Shown: positions 18,186-25,658 of the stretch, in pieces | How positions within the stretch are numbered: position 1 is the stretch's first letter | How the letters are laid out: each line of letters starts with the position of its first letter | DNA from: AP-15 sp963772295 | Lineage (GTDB): Bacteria; Pseudomonadota; Alphaproteobacteria; ATCC43930; CGMCC-115725 | Direction: 5' to 3' | NCBI GenBank assembly: GCA_963772295.1 | Contig: CAVYWO010000020.1 | Location: 186,001 to 250,000, forward strand | DNA: 64,000 bases | Translations under genes and position numbers: made by a program | Notes under the pieces: model-generated | Seen by the model: only the letters and a program-made list of their open reading frames with translations | What the model was told of the DNA's origin: nothing | Database searches by the model: none

Positions 18186-20033
18186 TCAGCCCAGCTGGTA
18201 CTCGGGCATGCTCATGATCAGGTGTACGACCGAACGCAACGGTTCTTCGAGGTAGGTCTTGGCACGGGCGAGATCGGTGGTGCCGAGCTGCTCGTTGAGA
18301 AACGCGATCAGGGTCGCCCGCGACTTCCCGTCCGCGGGCACGTTGAGAAAGCGCTTGAGCAGAAGGTCGACCGCGTCTGCCGTGGTCTCGGCCTGCGCCG
18401 CGAGGACGATGTCGGTGAGGCTGAATTGCGCCGGCGCGCGCAGGATCGGCTTGACCTTCCGGGTGGCCTCCTGCCAACCCCTCAGGCTGCCATAGCGCGT
18501 ATTGAATTCTTCGTGGTTGGCCAGCACGTTGGCCATCGCCTTGTCGCCCGCCATCCCGCCGCCGGCGGCGCCGTCCGCGGTCTTGCCCATGGTCGCGGCG
18601 GTGATTCCGAGGCCCATCAGGATCCGGTGATTGACCTCGCGGATTTCCTGGCCGGGATCGAAGTTCGGGTCGACGAAGTCGATCGTGTCGGGAAACACCA
18701 CCTGGCGGGCGAAATTGCCGCGCGCCAGCAATGTGCCCGGGGTGATCCAGGCGCGACCCTGCGCCCATCCCGCCACGGTCGGCGGATTGAGCAGCAACTG
18801 CCCCAGTTCGCCGCTCGCCGCGTTGAAATCGGGAATTCCCGGGAGTTCCTTGAGGCCCAGCTCGCGATAGGTCGAGACGATCAGCTCGACCGGCCCCTTG
18901 ATCCGCGTCCCGACCGATGGCGGGCTATAAAAATCCTTGGAGAGGAAGATCGTGCGCAAGACCGGCTTGATCTCATAATCGTTGTCGCGCAAAACGGCGC
19001 CAAGGCGCTCCTGCACGGCCGGCGACAAGTCGTCACGCACAAAGAACCGGTAGCTCTTACCGGCGATAAAATTCGCCGTTACCTTCTGTTCCAGAATGAT
19101 ATTGAGGATATCGACGCCGCCGAAGTTCCCGCTGTGGCCGAGAAAGGTCTTCTCTCCATCGTCGTGCTTGGCAGGATCGATTTTGAAGCTCAGATCATCG
19201 TCGATCCAACCGGTGAAGGCACGAGCGGCCTCGCGAATGTCCTTTTCGCTGTAGTGGCCCACACCCATGGTGAAGAGTTCCATCACCTCGCGGCCGAAAT
19301 TCTCGTTGGGGGCACCCTTGACATTGTGGCCGGCATCGAGGAACACCAGCATCGCCGGATCCTCGGCGACCCCGATCAGGAGCTGGCGAAAATTGCCGGT
19401 CGCCTGGCGGTGGAACAGCTCGAGTTGAACCAGCATCTTGCGGTAATCGCGCACCTTGTCTTCGTTGCTCGCAAAATGCCCGTGCCAGAACAACGCCATC
19501 TTCTCTTCGAGCGGATGGTCGGTCGCCACCATGCGGTCCGCCCACCAGTTGGCGATGCGCCGCGTTTCCAAGGCACTCGCGCGCAGCCAATAGAAGAAGC
19601 GGTCGACGACCGGCTGCAGCCTGCGGTCGCCCGACGGCTTGACCGCGACCCCCATCGCCTCGCCTTTTTGTTCGGCCATCCGGGTCGCCGCCGGGCGGCT
19701 CTCGGGGAACACCGCGAGCGAGGGATCATAGACGCCGGAGGGCTCGAACGGCTTGAGACGGTTCTCGATCGCCGCGTAATCGACGAGCCGGCGCACGGCC
19801 GCCTCGGGGGTCATTCGGGCCAGAGCCTCGATCTCTTCCGGGGTGCCGCCGAAACCGGCGCGTTCGAGCAAATGCCGGGCGCGCTCGTAATTCCAATCTG
19901 CGGGCCCGATCGGCGAGAGGTCGTTGACCCAGGCGTCGGTGCCGGCGTCGGCGCGAGCCGGGCTCACGCCAAGGCTCAGGACGATCGCACCGATCGCCGC
20001 CGCAAGGATCCGAGATCGGGGCATGCCAGCCAT
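18186..20033 (-). CDS. DUF1800 family protein, exported
   Basis: A 615-residue protein with a Sec signal peptide (MAGMPRSRILAAAIGAIVLS onwards, cleavage near ARADA) and the DUF1800 signatures ARHLLERAGFGGTPEEIEAL, WWADRMVATDHPLEEKMALFWHGHF (quoted in part), NENFGREVMELFTMGVG and AARAFTGW. I use the ATG at 20033, 7 bases after AGGAGG, rather than the GTG one codon earlier. It is the first gene of a DUF1800-DUF1501 operon. No enzymatic function is established for this family. Confidence 0.9.
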   Translation of the reverse strand: MAGMPRSRILAAAIGAIVLSLGVSPARADAGTDAWVNDLSPIGPADWNYERARHLLERAGFGGTPEEIEALARMTPEAAVRRLVDYAAIENRLKPFEPSGVYDPSLAVFPESRPAATRMAEQKGEAMGVAVKPSGDRRLQPVVDRFFYWLRASALETRRIANWWADRMVATDHPLEEKMALFWHGHFASNEDKVRDYRKMLVQLELFHRQATGNFRQLLIGVAEDPAMLVFLDAGHNVKGAPNENFGREVMELFTMGVGHYSEKDIREAARAFTGWIDDDLSFKIDPAKHDDGEKTFLGHSGNFGGVDILNIILEQKVTANFIAGKSYRFFVRDDLSPAVQERLGAVLRDNDYEIKPVLRTIFLSKDFYSPPSVGTRIKGPVELIVSTYRELGLKELPGIPDFNAASGELGQLLLNPPTVAGWAQGRAWITPGTLLARGNFARQVVFPDTIDFVDPNFDPGQEIREVNHRILMGLGITAATMGKTADGAAGGGMAGDKAMANVLANHEEFNTRYGSLRGWQEATRKVKPILRAPAQFSLTDIVLAAQAETTADAVDLLLKRFLNVPADGKSRATLIAFLNEQLGTTDLARAKTYLEEPLRSVVHLIMSMPEYQLG

Positions 20034-20417
20034 CACCGCTCCTCCTCGCCGACCAGATCCGCGCTCTCCGCGCTTTTGGGCGGAACCGTGCCAACAACTG
20101 TATTTCTACCGCGACGCCGGTATGGTCTACAAGCCTCGGGGGACGCGGTAGTGTTCGAAATCCTCCGAAGCGCCGGCGGTTGCTATATTGACAAAATCCG
20201 CATCAATATGATAGCATATGGGCAATTTGACGCGTTACCGAGGCGCAGCCCTCACTTGCGCTCCACCTGGCCCGGATCATGCAAAAAAGCCAGCCACGGA
20301 TCCGGGATGACTGCTAGATTTGTACCACTGGCGGGTGCGGTCCGGGATTGAGGTATGCTATTTCTCGCCGGGAGGATCCGCCCGAGCCGTCGCCCGCGAC
20401 CATCAAAGGGATACCCC
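20034..20417. other. Divergent intergenic region between the DUF1800 and ExbB-like genes
   Basis: This 384-base stretch holds no convincing gene. It is more AT-rich around 20180-20220. It contains the AGGAGG site of the leftward DUF1800 gene (about 20041-20046), a candidate rightward promoter (20188-20217), and an 8-bp inverted repeat CCCGGATC (20271-20278) / GATCCGGG (20299-20306) of the sort seen in dispersed palindromes. Confidence 0.6.
20188..20217 (+). promoter_or_regulatory. Candidate sigma-70 promoter for the ExbB/ExbD-like locus
   Basis: A perfect TTGACA (20188-20193) is followed after 18 bases by TAGCAT (20212-20217), a 4/6 match to the -10 consensus, in the most AT-rich part of the region. 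It points toward the gene at 20418 and would give a leader of roughly 190 bases. Direct evidence for transcription is lacking. Confidence 0.4.
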
Positions 20418-21194
20418 GTGGACACAGCATCGATCGATAGCCGCCCTTCGCTGTTCCTCGCGACGAGGGCCGAGTCGCGCGATTTCCTGCCGTTTTTGCG
20501 GTGGCTGATCGTCATGTGCCTGACGGCGGTCGGCGTCGGCATATTGTGGCAGCTCGGCCTCATTCGACTGATGTTCGAGACCGATCGGACCCATATCTCA
20601 TCGGTGATCCTGGCGCTCTTCGCGCTGACCAGCCTGCACTGCCTGACCCAGACCTGCATCGTCTCGAGGGAGATGATCGCGGTCCGGCGTTTCCGCTACC
20701 GATTGCTCCGCGGCGGCCTTGCCCGCCTCGGCTACGAACACCCCGACGACCTTGGCGAATCCAGCCTGATCACGTATCACGTCGGCAATCTGATCGCCAA
20801 GGGCAAGGCGCAGAAGGGCCGGCGCATCGACCAGACCTTGCTGTTGCGGACCTTGGCCGACCGCATCCGCGGCCGCGAGAAACTCGGGCTCTTCGTGTCG
20901 GAGGCGTTGCTGCGGTTGGCGCTGCTCGGAACCGCGGTCGGGTTCATCCTGATGCTGATCCCGATTGCCGGCCTCCTCGCCTTCGATGCCGAGTCGCTGC
21001 GCAAGGCGCTCGCCGGGATGAGCGGCGGCATGGCGACGGCGCTCAACATCACCGTAACCGGGATCGCGACGGCGCTCGTGCTGAAGCTCCAATATTTCTT
21101 CCTCGACAAGGCGCTGGTCGATCTCCTGGACAGCATCACCGAGGTCACCGAAGTGCACGTCATCTCGGCGCTGGAGGGTCAGGCCGATGGATGA
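20418..21194 (+). CDS. MotA/TolQ/ExbB-like proton channel protein
   Basis: A 258-residue membrane protein. Hydrophobic helices lie at about residues 30-50, 62-82, 170-195 and 207-230. LLGTAVGFILML and MSGGMATALNITVTGIATALVL correspond to the TolQ motifs GLFGTVWGIM and GIAESLFATALGL, placing it in the MotA/TolQ/ExbB family. It is not the cluster's TolQ, which lies at 2920. The start is GTG at 20418 with AAAGGGA 6 bases ahead. It overlaps the ExbD-like gene by 8 bases, implying a coupled ion-channel pair. What the channel powers is unknown; see findings. Confidence 0.85.
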   Translation: MDTASIDSRPSLFLATRAESRDFLPFLRWLIVMCLTAVGVGILWQLGLIRLMFETDRTHISSVILALFALTSLHCLTQTCIVSREMIAVRRFRYRLLRGGLARLGYEHPDDLGESSLITYHVGNLIAKGKAQKGRRIDQTLLLRTLADRIRGREKLGLFVSEALLRLALLGTAVGFILMLIPIAGLLAFDAESLRKALAGMSGGMATALNITVTGIATALVLKLQYFFLDKALVDLLDSITEVTEVHVISALEGQADG

Positions 21195-21840
21195 CCACAC
21201 CCTCCTGGCCGGCGGCGACGACGGCACCTTCGTTCCGTTCACCGACATGCTGTTCAATGTGCTGCTCGGCTTCGCGTTCATGGTGTTCACTGCCTTCGCG
21301 CTGATCAGTCCGACGGCGAAGACCGGGGCCGTCGACATCAAGGCCGAGTTCATCGTCACGATGAACTGGCCCGACAACAATCCCAACGACATGGACCTCT
21401 ATGTCGAGGATCCCGCCGGCAACATCGTCTGGTATCATTCGAAGGAAGCGGGGCTGATGCATCTCGACCGCGACGACCGCGGCGACTACAAGAACACGAT
21501 CACCGTCAACGGCAAGACCATCAAGAATCCGATCCGCCAGGAAATCGTCACCTTGCGGGGCATCATCCCGGGCGAATATGTGGTGAATGCCAACGAGTTC
21601 CTGGAATCGGCGCCAGGCAAGATACCGGTCTCGGTCAAGGTCGAGAAACTGAACCCGACGGCGAGCGTGGTGTACTACGGGACGCACGATTTCGATCACA
21701 AGGGCCAGGAGGAGACCTATATCCGTTTCTCGCTCGATGGCGACGGGTCAGTGAGCGATCTCAACACCCGGCCGAAATCGCTGGTGCGGGCGGTGCGGAC
21801 GCCGGCGGCGGGAAATGCGCCGCGCCAGATCAATAACTAG
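21187..21840 (+). CDS. ExbD-like single-span protein with DUF2135/YfaP-like periplasmic domain
   Basis: A 217-residue protein. The N-terminus VPFTDMLFNVLLGFAFMVF matches the TolR/ExbD motif TPLVDVMLVLLVVFM, with the protonatable aspartate at D20. The remainder is not the ExbD fold. It reads MNWPDNNPNDMDLYVEDPAG then IVWYHSK, resembling the calcium-site beta-sandwich of DUF2135/YfaP proteins (about residues 55-190). This is an inferred, unusual fusion of a proton-channel anchor to a carbohydrate- or protein-binding-type domain. The ATG lies within the upstream channel gene, 8 bases before its end. Confidence 0.8.
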   Translation: MDDHTLLAGGDDGTFVPFTDMLFNVLLGFAFMVFTAFALISPTAKTGAVDIKAEFIVTMNWPDNNPNDMDLYVEDPAGNIVWYHSKEAGLMHLDRDDRGDYKNTITVNGKTIKNPIRQEIVTLRGIIPGEYVVNANEFLESAPGKIPVSVKVEKLNPTASVVYYGTHDFDHKGQEETYIRFSLDGDGSVSDLNTRPKSLVRAVRTPAAGNAPRQINN

Positions 21841-21875
21841 AGCAGTTTTCAAATAGGCTGGATCGTGTTTACTTA

Positions 21876-21940
21876 CCGGTCATGGCCGGGCGTGGCCCGG
21901 CCATCCACGTGGATCCTCGGGACAAGCCCGAGGATGACGA
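21876..21940. repeat. Palindromic dispersed repeat (GTCATGGCCGGG type)
   Basis: Two hairpins in a row: GGCCGGG/CCCGGCC with a 5-base loop, then CCTCGGG/CCCGAGG with loop ACAAG. Related sequences built around CATGCCCGG...CCGGGCATCC occur at 39788-39905, 48929-49055 and 62939-63038. It splits the third gene of the locus (22018) from the first two and may act as a processing or attenuation site. Confidence 0.6.
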
Positions 21941-22017
21941 TTTGGAGGCGGTTCAACCTGATCGGATCGCGATCTAGCCGGCGGCCAACGAGGGCAATGT
22001 AAAACGAGGGCCATGCG

Positions 22018-22605
22018 ATGAGCGCGTCCGTCCTGGGCCTCGCTTCCGCCTATCTCGTGCTGGCGGTGCTGCTGCTCAGCCTGAACCTGACGTCCTTGTG
22101 GCGCTGGTGGATCAAGGCCGGCGCCGTCGTCGTCACGACCGGCTTCTTTGCTGTGACCTATCTGGCGGTCAACGGGCTGATGGGATGGCCGACGGGGCAA
22201 CGGCTGCCGCCGCGGTTCAACCTGGTGTGGACCAAGCTCGTCGAGCCGGACAAGAAAACCAACAATGCCGGGGCCGTCTACATCTGGGCCGAGGCGCTCG
22301 ACGAAAACAACGTCCCGGCCCGCACCCCGCGCAGCTATCAGCTCTCCTACACCGACGCGCTCGCACGGAAGATCGCGGCCGCCCAGGAAGAACGCGACAA
22401 GGGCGCCGACGTGATGGGCCGGCTCGACGACGATCCGGGGCAGCGCGACGACAGGACGGGCAAGAACATCAAGATGGGGCAGATCCAAAAAAACGGCGAG
22501 CAGAACCCGGAGGGCGTCGACACCGTCCCGTTCCGGGACGATGCGGCGTCGATCACGTTCCAGGAGTTGCCGCCGGTTGTCTTGCCGGACAAGGGCCGCT
22601 ACTGA
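22018..22605 (+). CDS. Membrane protein of the ExbB/ExbD-like locus
   Basis: A 195-residue protein with two N-terminal transmembrane helices (about residues 5-26 and 30-53, SAYLVLAVLLLSLN and AGAVVVTTGFFAVTYLAV). A periplasmic or soluble domain follows with WTKLVEPDKKTNNAGAVYIW and RTPRSYQLSYTDALARKIAAA, then an acidic/Lys-rich low-complexity stretch ending near LPPVVLPDKGRY. I recognise no family by name. Same strand and spacing make it a likely third component of the channel locus. Confidence 0.7.
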   Translation: MSASVLGLASAYLVLAVLLLSLNLTSLWRWWIKAGAVVVTTGFFAVTYLAVNGLMGWPTGQRLPPRFNLVWTKLVEPDKKTNNAGAVYIWAEALDENNVPARTPRSYQLSYTDALARKIAAAQEERDKGADVMGRLDDDPGQRDDRTGKNIKMGQIQKNGEQNPEGVDTVPFRDDAASITFQELPPVVLPDKGRY

Positions 22606-22630
22606 TCCGCTTGGTGGCCAACGGCGCACG

Positions 22631-22658
22631 TTGCAAGGCGGCGACAACGGTGTTAGCC
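22631..22658 (+). promoter_or_regulatory. Promoter-like element shared by both tandem PQQ dehydrogenase genes (copy 1)
   Basis: TTGCAA, 16 bases, TTAGCC. The same arrangement, TTGAGA-N16-TTAGCC, occurs at 25514-25541 before the second copy, with the neighbouring GTTAGCCTTT also conserved. Conservation in otherwise diverged upstream DNA supports a function. The -10 is weak against sigma-70, so an activator may be needed. The predicted leader is about 120 bases. Confidence 0.4.
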
Positions 22659-22785
22659 TTTGCTGGCGGGGCATCGCCTCGCGGTTTCGACAACCGGTAA
22701 GAAGTTTCGGGGGGCTCGCAATTCGATGCCGACCTCGAATTCGATAAAAGAACCAAGCGACTTGCACAGCAATGAGGAGGAGACC

Positions 22786-24525
22786 GTGAAAGACCGCTCG
22801 ATCTTACGTGTCACACTTCTGGCATCGGCACTGCTTGCGTCAACATCGGTGTTGGCACTGGCGGCGGATGTTACGGCGGAACGACTGATGAACGCCAGCC
22901 AGGAGCCGCAGAACTGGCTGATGGTCAACAAGGACTATTCCGCACATCGGTTTTCCCAACTCGACCAGATCAACAAGGACAACGCCAAGGATCTGCACGT
23001 CGCCTACACGATACCGCTGGGCGGCGCCTTCGGCGTGGCTCCGCTGCCGTGGGGTGGGCACCAATCGACGCCGCTGGTCGATGACGGCGCTATGTACGTG
23101 GTCGACGGTTTCGGCACCGTCTACAGGATCGATGCGAGAGACCCCGGCACTGCGAGGATCGTCTGGGTGATGGATCCGGGCGTCTCCAAGGCCGATGTCT
23201 GGATCCCCTCGAACCGCGGGGTCGCCCTCTACAAGAACTTCGTCGTTTCCGTGACCGGCAACGGCAAGGTGATCTGGACCAATCGCGACACCGGTGAACT
23301 GGTCAAGTCGGTTCAGGTCGACGATCCCAAGACCGGCTATTCGCTGACCGCGGCCCCGCTGGTGATCGGCGACAAGCTCATCGTCGGCGGTAGCGGCGGC
23401 GACCGCGGCGCCCGCGATCACATCGATGCTCTGAACGCGGACACCGGCCAGCAGCTCTGGCGGCTCTACTCGATCCCCGCCCCCGGCGAGCCCGGCGCCG
23501 ACACCTGGAAGGGCAACAACAACGCCTGGCAGCATGGCGGCGGAGCGTTCTGGCAGACCGGCTCATACGACCCGGCGCTGAAGCTGACGTACTGGGGCAC
23601 CGGCCAGCCGGTCCCGATGTTCGACCCCGAGTACCGCCCGGGCGACAACCTCTATACCAACTCGACGCTCGCCCTCGATGTCGAAACCGGCAAGATGAAG
23701 TGGTACTTCCAGTACACGCCCGGCGACTTTCTCGATTATGACGAGATCGGCATCAATCAGCTGGTCGACACCAAGGTGAACGGCGAGGATCGCAGGATCC
23801 TGGCCCATTTCGGCCGCAACGGCTTCTTCTACACGCTCGACCGCACCAATGGCCAGTTCATTCAGGCCCAGCAATACGCCCAGAAGGTGAACTGGACGGA
23901 CGGGATCGACCCGAAGACCGGCAAGCCGATCGAATACGACCCGAACAAGGATCTCCAGGTTTACAAGATCGGCAAGCCGTCGCGCCGTGCGCAAGGCAAG
24001 ATGCTCGGTTGCCCGGATCTCCAGGGCGGCGTGAACTTCTTCCCGACAACGTATAGCGATCGTACGCATCTCTCTTACGGCGGCGGCATCGAGGTCTGCT
24101 TCAATGTCACGCCCGATCCGTCCAACGACGCCAGCGGCTACTTCTGGCTGGGCGGCACGTTCGAGCGGGACGGGCGTATCAAGGGTAGTGTGGCCGCGAT
24201 GGATCCGGGGACCGGAAAGAAGGTCGCGCAGCTGTCGATGCCCTATGCCATCTACTCCGGCGTCACCTCGACGGCCGGCGGCGTATTGTTCACGTCGACC
24301 ATCAACGGGACCGTCTACGCTCTCGACGACCAGACATTGAAGCCGCTCTGGAGCTTCAATACCGGCGGTCTCAGCTCGGCCCCGCCGATGACCTACTCGG
24401 TAAACGGCAAGCAGTATATGGCCATCCTCATCGGCGGCGCGACGACAGCGCAGGGCATGCTGGCGAAGTCGCCCGAGTTGAAGGACCTGCAGCAAACCTC
24501 GATGCTGTACGTGTTCAGCCTCTGA
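22786..24525 (+). CDS. PQQ-dependent alcohol dehydrogenase, predicted lanthanide-type (copy 1)
   Basis: A 579-residue exported quinoprotein. Signal peptide residues 1-27 (LLASALLASTSVLALAAD); propeller W-motifs include VIWTNRDTGELV and MKWYFQYTPGD. The active-site segment reads FLDYDEIG, giving D317 and D319; this Asp-x-Asp is the mark of XoxF/PedH-like lanthanide enzymes, where calcium enzymes have Ala or Ser at the second position. The vicinal Cys pair usually found before NRG is absent (WIPSNRG). Start GTG at 22786 with GAGGAGGA ahead, as in copy 2. It oxidises an alcohol in the periplasm; substrate unknown. It converges on a cytochrome c gene. Confidence 0.9.
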   Translation: MKDRSILRVTLLASALLASTSVLALAADVTAERLMNASQEPQNWLMVNKDYSAHRFSQLDQINKDNAKDLHVAYTIPLGGAFGVAPLPWGGHQSTPLVDDGAMYVVDGFGTVYRIDARDPGTARIVWVMDPGVSKADVWIPSNRGVALYKNFVVSVTGNGKVIWTNRDTGELVKSVQVDDPKTGYSLTAAPLVIGDKLIVGGSGGDRGARDHIDALNADTGQQLWRLYSIPAPGEPGADTWKGNNNAWQHGGGAFWQTGSYDPALKLTYWGTGQPVPMFDPEYRPGDNLYTNSTLALDVETGKMKWYFQYTPGDFLDYDEIGINQLVDTKVNGEDRRILAHFGRNGFFYTLDRTNGQFIQAQQYAQKVNWTDGIDPKTGKPIEYDPNKDLQVYKIGKPSRRAQGKMLGCPDLQGGVNFFPTTYSDRTHLSYGGGIEVCFNVTPDPSNDASGYFWLGGTFERDGRIKGSVAAMDPGTGKKVAQLSMPYAIYSGVTSTAGGVLFTSTINGTVYALDDQTLKPLWSFNTGGLSSAPPMTYSVNGKQYMAILIGGATTAQGMLAKSPELKDLQQTSMLYVFSL

Positions 24526-24537
24526 CGCGGTGGTACA

Positions 24538-24561
24538 GGCGGCCGCCCCCGGGCGGCCGCC
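24538..24561. terminator. GC-rich hairpin between convergent PQQ dehydrogenase and cytochrome genes
   Basis: GGCGGCCGCC (24538-24547), loop CCCG, GGCGGCCGCC (24552-24561): a perfect 10-bp stem between two converging stops, without a U-run. The equivalent position after copy 2 has the same GCGGCCGCC core in a full intrinsic terminator, so this is probably its degenerate counterpart. Confidence 0.55.
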
Positions 24562-24598
24562 GCCTTCCGCCTCGGACGAGACGGTCCGCCGGCGCCGT

Positions 24599-25138
24599 TC
24601 AGTGCGACGATGCCGGCTTGGTGTCGGGGAAGCTGTCGCAGCGTTGCACCCCTGGCCCAAAGTAGGCGAGGCATTCCGCCTTGGTCACCGGGCCCGCGCC
24701 CTTGATCTTGGCGGCGACGTAGTCGGCAAGCGCATCGATTTCATCGCGCTGCAGGGTGGTATCGGCGCGCTGCGGCATCAGGGCGCCGAGATTAGCTGCG
24801 GTCATGCCGTAGCAACGCTTGTCGGTATAGGCGAAGCGATCGAAATACCGCATGGCGGTTCCGGGGCGCCCGCATTGTATCGTCATGCGGATCTGATCGC
24901 GGGTGAGCTGCGTCTTGCGCAGCGACGGGGCGTTGCCTTCATGATGGAAGCCGGAGGTTGCGGCTCCATCGCCTGCCCAGCCGTGGCAGAAGTTGCACTC
25001 CGCCTTGTCATGCCAGATCTGCTGCCCGCGCGCCACATCCTCTTGCGCCACGGCCGCGGGTGCGACTGCTAAAAAAGCCGCGATCGCCAGCGTCGTCAGT
25101 GCCGCAACTGCAATAGAACGGGCCTTGTACCGCTTCAT
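24599..25138 (-). CDS. Class I-type cytochrome c, partner of PQQ dehydrogenase copy 1
   Basis: A 179-residue exported protein: signal peptide about residues 1-34, one haem motif CNFCH, and a likely distal ligand Met in the LMPQRADTTLQ segment. It closely resembles the cytochrome at 28396 through RKTQLTRDQIRMTIQCGRPG and FDRFAYTDKRC. It would accept electrons from the adjacent quinoprotein. AGGGGG lies just before the ATG. It is transcribed toward the dehydrogenase, so the two do not share a message, although they form a unit that has been duplicated together. Confidence 0.88.
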   Translation of the reverse strand: MKRYKARSIAVAALTTLAIAAFLAVAPAAVAQEDVARGQQIWHDKAECNFCHGWAGDGAATSGFHHEGNAPSLRKTQLTRDQIRMTIQCGRPGTAMRYFDRFAYTDKRCYGMTAANLGALMPQRADTTLQRDEIDALADYVAAKIKGAGPVTKAECLAYFGPGVQRCDSFPDTKPASSH

Positions 25139-25513
25139 GGCGTCCCCCTTGATCAATTTTCCTCTTCGTCGACGAAAGGCCAATGGCGGCACCCCGGTCT
25201 TGGCTCGCTGTCGAAACCGGCGTGCGACCGCTCCGTCAAATTCATGAACGATCCCGTAGAGGCCGCGGGTCCGCCGGCTGGAGTATTTTATAGACTGCGA
25301 AACCGACAGCGCAAACAGGCCCAGAGGCCGCGGACGGTTTTGACGCGATCGGGCCGGGCTCTGAGAACATGGGCCCTGTTCAAGACTTCGCATCCTCGCG
25401 GACCCGCACGACCGCTGCCGGCAACAGGCGACGCCAACGGCCAGGCCGCCGGACAAAACCCGGACATTAAATTAAATTAATCCGTCCACGCCAGAGACAA
25501 CGCAGGGAACCTG
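25139..25513. other. Intergenic region upstream of the copy 1 cytochrome
   Basis: No gene is supported here. Bases 25149-25250 align with 29070-29180, and 25275-25320 (containing ATTTTATAGACTGCGAAA) aligns with 29725-29775 (ATTTTATAGAGTGCAAAG). This marks it as the ancestral upstream region of the cytochrome, later split in copy 2. A short AT-rich run (TTAAATTAAATTAAT, about 25468-25482) precedes the copy 2 promoter. Confidence 0.55.
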
Positions 25514-25541
25514 TTGAGATGCGCCAAGAACGATGTTAGCC
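25514..25541 (+). promoter_or_regulatory. Promoter-like element shared by both tandem PQQ dehydrogenase genes (copy 2)
   Basis: TTGAGA, 16 bases, TTAGCC, matching the element at 22631-22658 in spacing and in the flanking GTTAGCCTTT. The distance to the start codon, about 118 bases, is also alike. It is a candidate promoter or activator-dependent start. Confidence 0.4.
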
Positions 25542-25658
25542 TTTCTTTGTGAGGCACCGGCTCATGGTCCAGCTTCTGGCAGCCGCCGGACGCAGGCGGG
25601 GTTCGGTCGCGACATCGGGACCTATCAAAGAACGCCGAGAGGCGATGAGGAGGAGACC

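Noticed and set aside
18222..20351. 709-codon open frame antisense to the DUF1800 gene
   Set aside because: GC-rich third positions keep antisense frames open; the translation is low-complexity and matches no family, whereas the minus strand has clear DUF1800 motifs.
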